Shown piece after piece: positions 54,708-64,000 of a stretch of 64,000 nucleotides of DNA; position 1 is the stretch's first letter, and each line of letters begins with the position of its first letter. The notes under the pieces are model-generated. The model searched no databases, was not told the origin of the DNA, and was given only the letters and a program-made list of their open reading frames with translations. Both the position numbers and the translations under genes were made by a program. Location of the stretch: the NCBI GenBank assembly GCA_944474755.1, contig OX104115.1:37335080-37399079 (forward strand), read 5' to 3'. This stretch comes from Limnoperna fortunei. Taxonomy: Eukaryota > Mollusca > Bivalvia > Mytilida > Modiolidae.

Positions 54708-56504
54708 CTAATGTGGATGGACGATTTCTAGAATGGTCATGGCTGCCTGTTTATCCAAACCAGTTCCAGTAAACAGTGCTGTCTGAGCTAAAGTTAATAG
54801 GAACTCTGCTTTCTGTTTCCATTCTGGTACACTAGACTGGACTGCTGCCATGCTAGTCTCGTACTGTCCGGACTGAAGCCAAGCTGGTTGTCTCCGCTCT
54901 CTTCCGGGCCGTCTGAGAGGCACTGGTGATGGCTGTTCTGGTTCCTGAGAAGAATCACTTCGGACTGTCTCGTCAGCAATATCCTCAGGCTCTACGGAAG
55001 CGCTTCTCTCTGGTTCCTCAAATTGGACATCCCCAGCCGAGTTAGCAATGTCAACTGCTACATCTTCTGCGTCAACAGGAATGTCGTCAGCAAGGGTAGA
55101 CTCGCTGGTTACTGTCCACGCAGACCCAACATCGGACTCCTCAGTTACTGTTGATGCAGTATCATCATCACATGATTTGTCCTCTGTTGTCTGGATCACC
55201 GTTGCAGCTTTCCGTCTAGTTCTAGGTCGTGGTACTGGTTTTGGTGTCTCACTAATTGGTTCCTGATCTCTGATGTAACCAACTGGTAGTAACAGGTTAC
55301 GATGAAACTTCTTGATGTTTCCTGTTCCATCTTCACAGATGACAGTAAAAACAGGTACATCTGGGTTGGGTTGGTCTAAGACCACGTACGGTGTATCTTC
55401 CCACTTGTCTGCAAGCTTGTGACGTCCCTCGAAGTGAAGAATCTTCACAAGTACTCGGTCACCCTTCTGAATGGCAGCCCCTCTGACACGAAGGTCGTAT
55501 CCCTCTTTCTGGTTGGCCTGTGCATTTTTGGATGACTCCACTGCCAGTTGGTACGCTCGGGACAACCTGTCACGTAGGTTCTGGACATACTTTGTGGCTG
55601 GCATCTTCTTGTCCTTGTGAAGACCAAAAGCGAGATCTAGTGGAAGTCTTGGGTAGCGTCCAAACATCAAGAAATATGGTGCAGCTCCTGTTGACTCTAG
55701 ACGAGTGCTGTTGTAGGCGTGAACCATGGGTGCAACATATTCCTTCCAATTGGACTTCTTTTGTGGTTCTAGAGTTCCCAACATATTCATCAATGTGCGA
55801 TTGAACCGCTCCGGCATTCCATTACCCATTGGGTGGTAAGGTGTATTTCTGGATTTCTTCATCCCAAGCAAGGTGCAGAGTTCCTTGATGACGTCACTCT
55901 CAAAGTTGCGTCCTTGATCAGAATGAAGTTTCCTGGGGATGCCGTAGTGGACGATGAAGTTGTCAAAGAGAGCCTTAGCAGTAGTTCTTGCAGTTTCGTT
56001 TCTTGTTGGAATAGCCTGTGCGTATCTGGTGAAGTGGTCCGTAATTATTAACACACTCTCGTAGCCACCTTTGGAACGCTCTAACTTCAGGAAGTCCATG
56101 CAGACTAATTCCAAGGGAAAACTGGTAGATATGCTTACTAATGGTGCTCTTTGACAATCTGCTGGTGTCTTTCGCTTGATGCAACGACCACATTGCTGAA
56201 TCCAGTCTTCTACATCCTTGTCCATGCCTGACCAGTAGAACCTGTCTCTTAGCAAGGAAAGTGTCCTATCTTTGCCTGGATGGCCCATGTCATCATGCAG
56301 GGACTGAAGAACGGTTTCAACATGTGTAGATGGTAACACCAGTTGGGTCTTCCTGTCATCGCTGATTGTAACCTGGCGGTACAGTACATCATCTTTCCTC
56401 AGGAGTGGTGTTGGTCCAACTTCAGCTGTTGTAGGCTTTTTCCATCTCTGACGTACTGCACAAATAGTCGTATTTCTGGATCCATGGCTTGTGCTTGCGA
56501 CCAA
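54708..56504 (-). CDS. Integrase frame, pol block 3 (gag-linked)
   Basis: 598 codons. Integrase inserts the DNA copy into the host chromosome. H70/H75/C105/C108 and D137/D196/E232 are present; about 320-390 is the GPY/F-like module, then an acidic and Pro/Arg-rich tail. Private change: Asn220 (Thr in the other blocks) in the loop before YHP. The frame is one base (-1) off the RNase H frame, and the Met at 56504 is not a convincing start; fusion to RT is expected in functional relatives. Confidence 0.9.
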   Translation of the reverse strand: MVASTSHGSRNTTICAVRQRWKKPTTAEVGPTPLLRKDDVLYRQVTISDDRKTQLVLPSTHVETVLQSLHDDMGHPGKDRTLSLLRDRFYWSGMDKDVEDWIQQCGRCIKRKTPADCQRAPLVSISTSFPLELVCMDFLKLERSKGGYESVLIITDHFTRYAQAIPTRNETARTTAKALFDNFIVHYGIPRKLHSDQGRNFESDVIKELCTLLGMKKSRNTPYHPMGNGMPERFNRTLMNMLGTLEPQKKSNWKEYVAPMVHAYNSTRLESTGAAPYFLMFGRYPRLPLDLAFGLHKDKKMPATKYVQNLRDRLSRAYQLAVESSKNAQANQKEGYDLRVRGAAIQKGDRVLVKILHFEGRHKLADKWEDTPYVVLDQPNPDVPVFTVICEDGTGNIKKFHRNLLLPVGYIRDQEPISETPKPVPRPRTRRKAATVIQTTEDKSCDDDTASTVTEESDVGSAWTVTSESTLADDIPVDAEDVAVDIANSAGDVQFEEPERSASVEPEDIADETVRSDSSQEPEQPSPVPLRRPGRERRQPAWLQSGQYETSMAAVQSSVPEWKQKAEFLLTLAQTALFTGTGLDKQAAMTILEIVHPH

Positions 56505-58993
56505 TCAATGATGTCTTGTTCTGGGTATTCATCATCATTGTCGTTCTCAACAACATCAGGGTTGACTGCCAAACTTTCAACAAGTGATCTAGGTAGGGTT
56601 GAGTTGCAGACAGCTTGCACGGACTCCATGGAGATAGTCTGAATGTCATCTCTGTCAGTGTTGGTAACATCTACTTCTGGAAGTCGGCTAAGTCCATCCG
56701 CATCTCCATTCTTTTTACCAGGTCGATACACTATGTCGAAGTTGAAAGCGGCAAGGGCAGCGAGCCTTCTGTGCCCCGTTGCGTCGAGCTTGGCGCTGGT
56801 TAGCACGTACGTCATGGGGTTGTTGTCTGTCAACACTCTGAAGTTACTGCCATACAGGTACTCTTTAAATTTGTCACAGACCGCCCACTTCAAGGCAAGA
56901 AATTCCAGTTTGTGTGGAGGGTACCTCTTCTCTGACTTGGATAGGCTTCTACTTGCATAACTGATGACTCTCTTTAGTCCTTTCTGTTCCTGGTACAGCA
57001 CAGCTCCTAGTCCAGTTCCTGAGGCATCTGTGTGTACTTCATATGGCAAGTCACTGGAAGCATATCCAAGGATCGGTGCTGACACTAGCAGTTCCTTCAG
57101 TTGTTGAAAAGCGTTGTCTTGGTCTGGACCCCATTGCCATGGTTTCTGTTGGTGTTTCTTTGTCTTCTTGGTTGTAGGTGCTGGCATCAAGTCGGTAAGT
57201 GGCCTGCAGATGGTACTGAAGTTCTTTATAAACCGCCTGTAGTAGCCTACAAATCCAAGAAAGCGTCTAATATCTTCTGGGCTGGTTGGTACTGGCCAAT
57301 TCACCACTTTGTCTGTCTTCTCTGGATCAATCTCAACTCCATCTTCAGAGACAACATGTCCTACATACTTTACTTTTCTCTTGAAGAAGGAACACTTGTC
57401 AGGTGCAAGCTTCATCCCATGTTGCTGAATCCGAGTGAATACTTGGTGTAAATTGTCCAGATGTTCTTCATAGGTCTTGCCAAAGATGATGACATCATCA
57501 ATAAAGATGCAGCATATCTTAAGATGAAGATCAGATACGCAGTTTTCCATCATCCTTTGGTAAGTCGCTGGTGAATTGGTCAGTCCAAATGGAATTTTGT
57601 TGCATTCAAAGAATCCAAGTGGTCCGACAGTGAAAGCTGTTCTTTCCTTATGCTCCTCTAACACTTCCACTTGGTGATATCCACTCTTCATATCTATAGT
57701 GGAGAAGAAGGTGCTGCCGGCCAGGGATTCGAACAGTTCCTCTACTCTAGGAAGAGCATAGCTGTCTTTCTTAGTATTACGGTTCAGCAGTCTATAGTCC
57801 ACACAGAGTCGAAGCTTTCCATTCTTTTTCCTAACTAGTACGACTGGAGAAGCCCAAGGACTATGTGAAGGTCTGATGGTGTTGGATGCCAGTAGTTGTC
57901 GAAGATGTTGCTTGACTTCCTCATACATGGCTGGTGGAATTCGCCTGTATCTCTGCTTGAATGACCTCTCATCTATAAGGTCGATTCTGTGTTTCACTTC
58001 AGTGTTACCAATGTCAATGTCATCCTTGGCAAAGATGTTCTCGAATGACTGGATCAACTGTATACCTCTGTTGAGTTGTTCTGGTGTTAAATCGCTCTTG
58101 TTGATCTCTACCTGGTCAAGTACCGATGTTTTGGGTGCTGAAGATGGTGTGGACTCGTGATGTTCAATAGTGACTGGTTGAATTTCACACAAGACAGCTT
58201 TAGGGTTGATAGTGATGGTTCTTGTTGTCACATTGGCTAATTGTACCTCTACTGTTCCCGTTTCTCTGTATCGGTATTCAATAAGGCTAGGTTCTATCTC
58301 TAAGTCTTTGTTATTGGGTTGTAGTTTTGAAGCAAGTAAGATGGCTGGAGTGGTGCTGTATGGTATACCCTTGTCGATGTAACCTGGAATTCTGATGGTG
58401 GTATTGGGTCCTATGGTGACTGGTGTATTAAGAGCATTCTTAATGACTGCCAGGGTGTTGTTGTGGCGTACAAGTTCTTTCTCTTGTAGAGCAATACTAC
58501 GGAATGTCAAGTACCATGGTGTTGTGATGTTGGACAGCTGCACATATCTGTCTCCATGATGGTATTGGAGTGTGGCCATTATGTGTTGTAGGATGTTGGT
58601 TCCTAGAAGCAAAGGTACTTGGCTGTTGTAATTACTGTCAGGAACAACAAGCAGAATACAAGGATGGCTCTCTGACTGGTGTGGTACCTGTAATTCTGAT
58701 TCAATATAGCCCTCATATGGTAGTTGTTGTCCATCTGCACATTCAATGTCAATCAAGGTGTTAAGCTTCTGCAGAGGAATATCTGTCATGTTGTTGCTGT
58801 AGTAAGTATGGCTGATTGTAGATACAGTTGAACCAGTGTCGAGTAAGCTCTTGACTTCTTTACCATTTAGCATAACTTCAGTCTCAGTCGGCTTGCCAAA
58901 CATACCAGGTGGTGAATGTGTAGGACCTCTAACTGTTGTTTCTTCACATAAGCCTACCGACGGTCCTTCTCCATAGGCTTCTTCTCGTTTAAA
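56399..58993 (-). CDS. Protease-RT-RNase H, pol block 3 (gag-linked), entered by -1 frameshift
   Basis: The frame is open from the slippery site (58993) and the first Met is at 58903. Numbered from that Met: protease LLDTGS (D22), RT about 300-480 with catalytic FIDD at 467-470, RNase H with D626, E667 and D693. The protein cleaves Gag-Pol and copies the RNA into DNA inside particles. One private change is Ile437 (Met in the other blocks) in the NKxPFGL motif. It ends at 56399, 106 bases into the integrase frame. Confidence 0.93.
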   Translation of the reverse strand, partial: FKREEAYGEGPSVGLCEETTVRGPTHSPPGMFGKPTETEVMLNGKEVKSLLDTGSTVSTISHTYYSNNMTDIPLQKLNTLIDIECADGQQLPYEGYIESELQVPHQSESHPCILLVVPDSNYNSQVPLLLGTNILQHIMATLQYHHGDRYVQLSNITTPWYLTFRSIALQEKELVRHNNTLAVIKNALNTPVTIGPNTTIRIPGYIDKGIPYSTTPAILLASKLQPNNKDLEIEPSLIEYRYRETGTVEVQLANVTTRTITINPKAVLCEIQPVTIEHHESTPSSAPKTSVLDQVEINKSDLTPEQLNRGIQLIQSFENIFAKDDIDIGNTEVKHRIDLIDERSFKQRYRRIPPAMYEEVKQHLRQLLASNTIRPSHSPWASPVVLVRKKNGKLRLCVDYRLLNRNTKKDSYALPRVEELFESLAGSTFFSTIDMKSGYHQVEVLEEHKERTAFTVGPLGFFECNKIPFGLTNSPATYQRMMENCVSDLHLKICCIFIDDVIIFGKTYEEHLDNLHQVFTRIQQHGMKLAPDKCSFFKRKVKYVGHVVSEDGVEIDPEKTDKVVNWPVPTSPEDIRRFLGFVGYYRRFIKNFSTICRPLTDLMPAPTTKKTKKHQQKPWQWGPDQDNAFQQLKELLVSAPILGYASSDLPYEVHTDASGTGLGAVLYQEQKGLKRVISYASRSLSKSEKRYPPHKLEFLALKWAVCDKFKEYLYGSNFRVLTDNNPMTYVLTSAKLDATGHRRLAALAAFNFDIVYRPGKKNGDADGLSRLPEVDVTNTDRDDIQTISMESVQAVCNSTLPRSLVESLAVNPDVVENDNDDEYPEQDIIDWSQAQAMDPEIRLFVQYVRDGKSLQQLKLDQHHS
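58950..58993 (-). promoter_or_regulatory. gag-pol -1 ribosomal frameshift signal
   Basis: The sense strand has slippery TTTAAAC at 58993-58987. Read in the gag frame it is T-TTA-AAC, an exact X-XXY-YYZ. A 6-base spacer follows, then a perfect 7-bp stem AAGCCTA/TAGGCTT (58980-58974 with 58956-58950) and a 17-base loop. The gag stop TAG (58956-58954) is inside the 3' arm. After a -1 shift the pol frame is open to 56399. Confidence 0.9.
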
Positions 58994-60099
58994 CGTGGCT
59001 CTTCATCTAAAATAGCAATGCATCCCTTTCTTATGTGACCATACTTCTTACATCTGTAACACATGGTCTCTTTCCTTCTAGGTTTGCTTCCTTGTTGTTC
59101 AGGTGGTGGTTGTCGTGCTTGCTGAGGTTGTTCCTGGTAACTCTGTCTAGGCTGTTGATACTGCTGTTGCCCTCGTCCTCTTTTATTGTAGTTGGGTCTG
59201 TAACCTCTACCTCTACTACTAAATTCTGTCTCCCATCTGTCCATCCTGGTGGTAAGTTGATGGATCAGGCCTCTAAACTCATCCATCTGAGATTGTTGTA
59301 TGGGTTCTGGTGTTGCAGCTGCTTTAGCGGTGTGTGGCTTGATGGTTCTTTGTTCCTCGTGGTCTTTCTCGATGTGGCGTAAAGCTATCCTCAACTCATC
59401 AAAGTCCTTTATGGAATCGAATTTGTGGCCAGATATGTCCTTCAACTCAGTCCTTAAACCAGTCCACAGCATGGTATGTAACATTGAGTTCCTGTCTGTT
59501 GGTTTTACAATGCCCTTCTCGACTGCTCGACCCATGATGGATTCAAGTCTGCAGCTCCATTTAGTGATGGACTCATCTTCTCCTTGTCTGGCACGGTAGA
59601 ACTGTGCAAGTAGGTCTTCCTTTTTCTCAACATCACCATAAATGCTGTCTTGTTTGTGGATGATATCTGCAACAGTAGCATGGGCACCAAGATGCATGGC
59701 AATGACTCCTGCGTCTCCCTTCAATGACCTTCTTACTGCGTAGTTGATGTTTTCTTTGTCGTACAGTTGGTCTGCTAGAAGTCCAGTAACCTCATAACGC
59801 CATAGTTCATAACTGGTTTCTCCCTTTGCGTTGCTACTAGAGAAGTTAGTAATCCTGGGTGGTTCCCGAATCTTTGAGGTCTTAGGTTTAATCTGTTTTG
59901 ACTCCACATCTTTCTCTACATCTGGTTCTTTCTTGACTTCTGACTTCGGCTCAAGTTCACCACTAGCAACTAAGTAATCTTTCATCCATTGCTTCAATGC
60001 AGTCGGATTATCTCCCTTTGGTACATCCTTCATTTCTTTTTTCAATAGCTGTAGTAGGGCAAAGTCCTCAGCTGAAATTGTGGGTTGATCCACATCCAT
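58954..60099 (-). CDS. gag: Gag polyprotein
   Basis: 381 residues from the Met at 60099. N-terminal acidic/Lys-rich part; about 90-255 is an all-helical capsid-like region (ELWRYEV, AVRRSLKGDAG, FYRARQGEDE, MLHTMLWTGL). By recall this resembles gag of PNMA/ZCCHC12-type descent. Then an Arg/Gly- and Gln-rich stretch, and one CCHC knuckle with C347, C350, H355, C360 that would bind genomic RNA. The frame is intact. It ends inside the frameshift stem-loop. Confidence 0.9.
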   Translation of the reverse strand: MDVDQPTISAEDFALLQLLKKEMKDVPKGDNPTALKQWMKDYLVASGELEPKSEVKKEPDVEKDVESKQIKPKTSKIREPPRITNFSSSNAKGETSYELWRYEVTGLLADQLYDKENINYAVRRSLKGDAGVIAMHLGAHATVADIIHKQDSIYGDVEKKEDLLAQFYRARQGEDESITKWSCRLESIMGRAVEKGIVKPTDRNSMLHTMLWTGLRTELKDISGHKFDSIKDFDELRIALRHIEKDHEEQRTIKPHTAKAAATPEPIQQSQMDEFRGLIHQLTTRMDRWETEFSSRGRGYRPNYNKRGRGQQQYQQPRQSYQEQPQQARQPPPEQQGSKPRRKETMCYRCKKYGHIRKGCIAILDEEPRLNEKKPMEKDRR

Positions 60100-62022
60100 G
60101 ACGACTATGTCGATGTATAATCAGTCGTGAATAACTAAAACTAGTACTAATCCTTTGACAGTTTCAATAGAGTTATACTAAAGTTCAAAGCTTACCTGAA
60201 TGTTTCACTAAAAAATGATAAAATAAATTAACAACACCAAAACAGAAGAAAAATCAATTAAATTTCACTTAATTCTATACACAAGCCTGAAAATACCAAA
60301 AGTGAAAGAAAAAAAAAAAAATATATATATATATACTAATCAATTCAGTCAAACTTATCTAAATATAAAATAGAGACTGAAAATGAAAATAAATGTTAAA
60401 TATATATATATATATATATAAATCACAAGTCAATAGCAAGTAATCAAAATAAACAATGACTCGCCTGCTGGAATCTAAACCTAAACTTGGAAATGGGCAG
60501 AAAAGCTTCTACGTTTACTGCCACATATCAAAAGAAGAAGTTAATTCTAAATATATATCAGTGACAAATACTAATTGCTGAAATATTAGGGGCAAATTAA
60601 TCAATAATATGACAGGAGTAGCTCAGGTTCTACCTAAAATGTTCGGCAACACCAACTAACTCAAATAACAAACCTCAACTGACCTATCTACTGATACCTT
60701 AACTCTAACCAAAACCAAATTACCTCCCCTGACCTACAGTATACCCAGCCAAAGGTAAAGTCTATGTGTTAATCAAGGTATATGTGAATGGGTAGGATGG
60801 TTAGGAAAGTTAGTGCAAATATTAGGATCGAGAAGTGTTAAATGTGTAGCCCTATCTCACACGTCACTACTAATCCAATTTTAACCTAGCTTTAATCAAT
60901 TTAAATTAAATTTAATTTATCAGAAATATGTTTATCTCTTTTCAAGTTTGTTTAACTTTTTTAACTAAAATTTATGCAGCACTGTACATTAATTTCACAT
61001 ATAAATATATACATATAAACATACAGTTATACAGTGAATACACAGATACAGACAAAACATATGTTCAAACTAATATATACAGGTAGAGTGACACAATATA
61101 AAACATGAAAACATACACAAACATTTATCACATAAATGTGTCACAATGCCAGTACACTACTGACAGGTCTATTTAGGACAAAGTGTGTGCAAATTTTATC
61201 TGTATTCAGCTAGCTCAGTACAAAAAAAATTACTAGTTTGTATTAGTCTTACACTTTATAAACAATACACTAATACTATTCGCAATAACTAATATAAATT
61301 ATGTTTAAAGTGTATGCTACTGTATCGGCTTACAAAGGCATAAATAAAAAAAAATTTAAATAAATGCCTAAGTGTATGCGTGTATGTGTAAACAACAAAA
61401 AAATTCTATTTACAAATGTCCTTTGTATTGCCAATGTAAACAATCAAGGTTCAATATCTAGAACTTCAATTCACTTCCGGTTGACCTTGACCTCAATGGC
61501 AACACTCCTGAGGGGGGGGGAAATCACTGAAGTATAGTTTATAAAAAAAAACCAAACACAAAAGCAAACATCAACAATGGACAACCAACGTGTTCCTAAT
61601 CATACAATTACTCGTATTTGTAAGTCCTTGCTGACAGTAAATCAACAATACACTAGATGTACAATCGTCAGCTAAATTACAAATGTTTCTGCACGTTAAA
61701 TCAAAATTCTGTATTAAATATGTTAAATCTCAATGAAAAATTTCCAACACTTTTTCAATAGAAAAAAAATGCTTCAATTTTCACATAAGTTAACAAACGA
61801 CACATGTAAACATATAACATATACGATAATACAGATATACAGAAATATGAAAATATTTACCGTCAAATCGGTACAATCACATCAGAAAATATTCACGTGG
61901 ATCTATCCAAAGTTGTTGTTGTTGACACCGGAAGTAAGAGAAGTGCACTATACTCCGTGACGTCACACGCAAAGATCAAAAGTTAGTGTACACAAATAAA
62001 CATCAGCTGATCGATGGAAATT
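60100..62022 (-). other. Long AT-rich leader of the LTR element
   Basis: 1.9 kb between the PBS and gag with no supportable coding frame. It has (TA)n runs (60322-60335, 60403-60420), an A-rich run and nine Gs at 61512-61520 on the plus strand. The leader would hold packaging signals, but none can be identified by eye. The 75-codon plus-strand frame at 61733 is antisense and has no support. Confidence 0.7.
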
Positions 62023-62037
62023 CCACGTTGGGCGCCA
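62023..62037 (-). promoter_or_regulatory. Primer-binding site, tRNA-Lys type
   Basis: The sense strand reads TGGCGCCCAACGTGG two bases (GA) after the 5' LTR end. This matches the first 15 bases of the primer site complementary to the 3' end of tRNA-Lys (CTT), known from many retroelements. The match stops after 15 bases. Confidence 0.85.
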
Positions 62038-62039
62038 TC

Positions 62040-63425
62040 TGTAGTATTGTGGAAATAGTTCTGGTTCGATGAAAACACCAAACTAAATAAAGTTCAACAG
62101 TTTTATTTTTCACAATCAAATACGTGGGTTAAAATTCCATCTGGGCTACTTGGTTCAGTTAACAAATGATATTAATTATAACCCTGAAAAAGAATAACAA
62201 TTTTGAGTCCAGTGGCAATTTAATATAACAATAACACAATATCTTAAAATAAATATTATCTACCAATATACGTTAGCAGAGTTTGTTTACAAACATCTGC
62301 ACACCATGTAGTTAAAAATAATAGAGTATATTTAATGCAATTTTCTAGCAATTTCAGCAAAATGATTTCTAAACATTTTGCAACCATGTAGCAATACTTC
62401 GTGTTATATTCCGTATTTCTAGAGCAAATACATAAATGCGCTAGGTAATTACATTATGTCAGTTACGAAATTAACTGCGCATGTCACAATTACAAGACAA
62501 TATGGAAAATAGATAAAATTACCAAAAAGTACATAAATGTATAATAAAATACAAATAAACATAAATACACAACCTTACCTTACAAGTATTTGCAAAGGCT
62601 AAATCCTTGTATAACCAAGTATACGTGTACAATATTCAACTGCTATTAATCAGTGTACATCATCTACCTACAGTACAAATATGAAAATCATAACTACCGT
62701 GTAGTTCAAAATAGTGCTACATAAAATACTTTAACTATTAAAACTTTGGTATTTGAAATAGTTTAAGTTCCTAACAATTTACCGATGAATTATCAATAAT
62801 CACACAGTTGTTTTAAATTTTATAGTTATTTATAAAATTTAACCTTTTCAGCAATAACTTGCTATATTTAATTAAATAAATAACTTTTAGAATCTTTTTA
62901 CCAACTAACTCTCAACACATTCTCACTCCAATCACCCGAATACACAAAGTAATTTATTCCTGCATTTTCACCGTGAACGGGAATTTTAGAATTTGACAAT
63001 TAGAACGTTAGTAAAGACGAAATATAGTACCAACCTCAAAATACTAAATAATACACAGGAAAACCAAAAAGTCTAGTAAACGATGGAGACAATAAATTTA
63101 CGTCTAACCATAATGACCATATCTCTGAAGTCTAATTCCCGCCGAAAACCTAACCCTTGACTTCAAACCAATAGAAAATCAATAACCCGAAACACCTGAG
63201 TAAAATTCACACCCGAGTTAATGTGAGACTACTCCGAGTGTTAAAACACTGTAAATAAATAAAATTAATTACTGGAACAGTAATGTCACTTCAACTGAAA
63301 AACAAGTTGAATAAATCATATTGGTTATACACATGCCAATATTACGTATAACATAAATACTTATACATAAATCATATAGAGTACATACCTACCTATATAC
63401 AAACCTAAAATTTCACCCTATCACA
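62040..63425 (-). repeat. 5' LTR (1,386 bp)
   Basis: Upstream LTR in the sense direction (63425 to 62040). Same TG...CA ends as the 3' LTR. AATAAA at 62102-62107. The promoter should lie in the part nearest 63425; a TATA box is not clear in this AT-rich sequence. Confidence 0.93.
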
Positions 63426-63434
63426 ATAATAATA

Positions 63435-63475
63435 AGAAACGGAGTAAAAACAATAAGTCGCCCGACACTTCGTGG
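63435..63475 (+). repeat. Truncated class A hairpin unit
   Basis: Lead, 5' arm and centre are present, but the sequence breaks after CACTTCGTGG and runs into CACTAGTGCTG, so the 3' arm is lost. This is the only unit of the set without a partner arm. Confidence 0.85.
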
Positions 63476-64000
63476 CACTAGTGCTGATTGTGTTGGGATG
63501 CCAACACAGAATGTCTCCCAAACGAACCCCCATTGCCACTATAATCCCCATGGATAGTATTTCATTCAAATCAGTACATTGAAATATGCCTAGAAATCAA
63601 ATTTTGTTGAAATCGGACAAAGTTGACTTTTTCCTGCAGTAAAATGGCCGCCATTTTGAAACCGGAAGTTGGACAAAAAAATTTTAAATAGTGGCACACT
63701 CAGGGTATCATAAGCTACCTGAATACTAAATTTCGTCTAAATCGGATGACGTTTGAATTTTTACATTTTTAGGGGGTGGTGTTCGGATGGCGGCCATTTT
63801 GAAATGTCGGCCGCGTCAAATTTTTTTTTTGCAAAAATGCTCGGGATAGTTAGCTGTATCAGTATACCAATTTTCATTGAAATTGCTTTGGCAATTACTG
63901 AGATCTGACAACGGCCGTCATTTTTTTTCAACGGCGGCCATTTTGAAAATTTCTAAAGTAGATTGCACAACTTCAGGTCACCCTTAACATGTTCCCAAGG
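63476..64000 (+). repeat. M2 body, cut by the window end
   Basis: Native M2 head (hairpin TGTGTTGG/CCAACACA and tag ATGTCTCCCAAACGAA), standard 5' part, and the same missing GCCATTTT block as the M2 at 28941. Continues past the window. Confidence 0.8.

Larger units (their letters stand above)
44616..63425 (-). mobile_element. Ty3/gypsy LTR retrotransposon with triplicated pol, 18.8 kb
   Basis: Minus-strand order: 5' LTR, PBS, leader, gag, then three tandem protease-RT-RNase H-integrase blocks, PPT, 3' LTR. Domain order RT-RNase H-integrase is that of Ty3/gypsy (Metaviridae). No envelope frame follows integrase. The element sits in (AAT)n with ATAA on both sides (44612-44615, 63426-63429), a 4-bp target duplication as far as the microsatellite allows. 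Without the two extra pol blocks it would be about 10.1 kb. Confidence 0.93.

Noticed and set aside
46384..58764. Plus-strand frames of 60-116 codons across pol
   Set aside because: They are antisense shadows of the conserved pol frames and repeat with the 4.33-kb period.
61733..61960. Plus-strand 75-codon frame in the leader as an envelope or accessory gene
   Set aside because: Antisense to the element, low complexity, no signal peptide or recognisable domain; no third ORF exists between integrase and the 3' LTR either.
1..64000. tRNA or rRNA genes, host exons
   Set aside because: No cloverleaf with A and B boxes, no rRNA-like sequence and no non-transposon coding region could be recognised on either strand by reading.

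Overview
This window is repeat-rich nuclear DNA of a metazoan, probably an invertebrate; I cannot resolve the lineage. No host gene, tRNA or rRNA is visible. The signs of a eukaryote are a two-ORF LINE, a long-terminal-repeat Ty3/gypsy element with a tRNA-Lys primer site, and large (AAT)n and (GAA)n microsatellite-linked arrays.

Layout. Positions 1-34985 and 41389-44615 form one head-to-tail array, always on the same strand. It is built of five related body types, here called M1 to M5, 0.6-1.4 kb each. Every body starts with a short perfect or near-perfect palindrome followed by a type-specific tag, continues with many GCCATTTT/AAAATGGC palindromes, and ends in (AAT)n or (GAA)n. Between bodies lie about 84 copies of a roughly 50-60 bp hairpin unit: a GAAAC....AAAAACAATA lead, an inverted repeat around a TTCG centre, then AATAAT. 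The hairpins fall into four stem classes (A-D). Both arms change together, and the stem of each class repeats the head tag of one or two body types. Class B sits directly behind every M3 body and class D only behind M5 bodies. This tag-matched hairpin/body arrangement is the most unusual thing here. The array also carries recent segmental duplications of 5,057 bp, about 1.6 kb, about 1.56 kb and 281 bp.

Positions 34986-41388 (minus strand) are a nearly full-length LINE that looks like the Tx1 branch of the L1 group. ORF2 (endonuclease, reverse transcriptase, C-terminal zinc knuckle) is intact; ORF1 is broken by a frameshift and a stop. Its 3' end abuts (TTC)n on its own sense strand, and the same junction without a LINE is present at about 21370-21425. 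Its 3' UTR has two tandem stem-loop pairs in which one stem has been replaced completely, both arms together.

Positions 44616-63425 (minus strand) are a Ty3/gypsy element: two LTRs of about 1.39 kb (roughly 1% different), ATAA target duplication, tRNA-Lys-type PBS, a 1.9 kb leader, gag with a CCHC knuckle, then pol. Gag and pol are joined by a textbook -1 frameshift signal (slippery TTTAAAC, 6-nt spacer, 7-bp stem). The whole protease-RT-RNase H-integrase block of about 4.33 kb is present three times in tandem. The breakpoints lie at the gag-pol frameshift signal and ten bases inside the LTR edge next to the polypurine tract. In all three copies integrase is one base out of frame with RNase H. 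The right flank (63426-64000) returns to the hairpin/M2 array.
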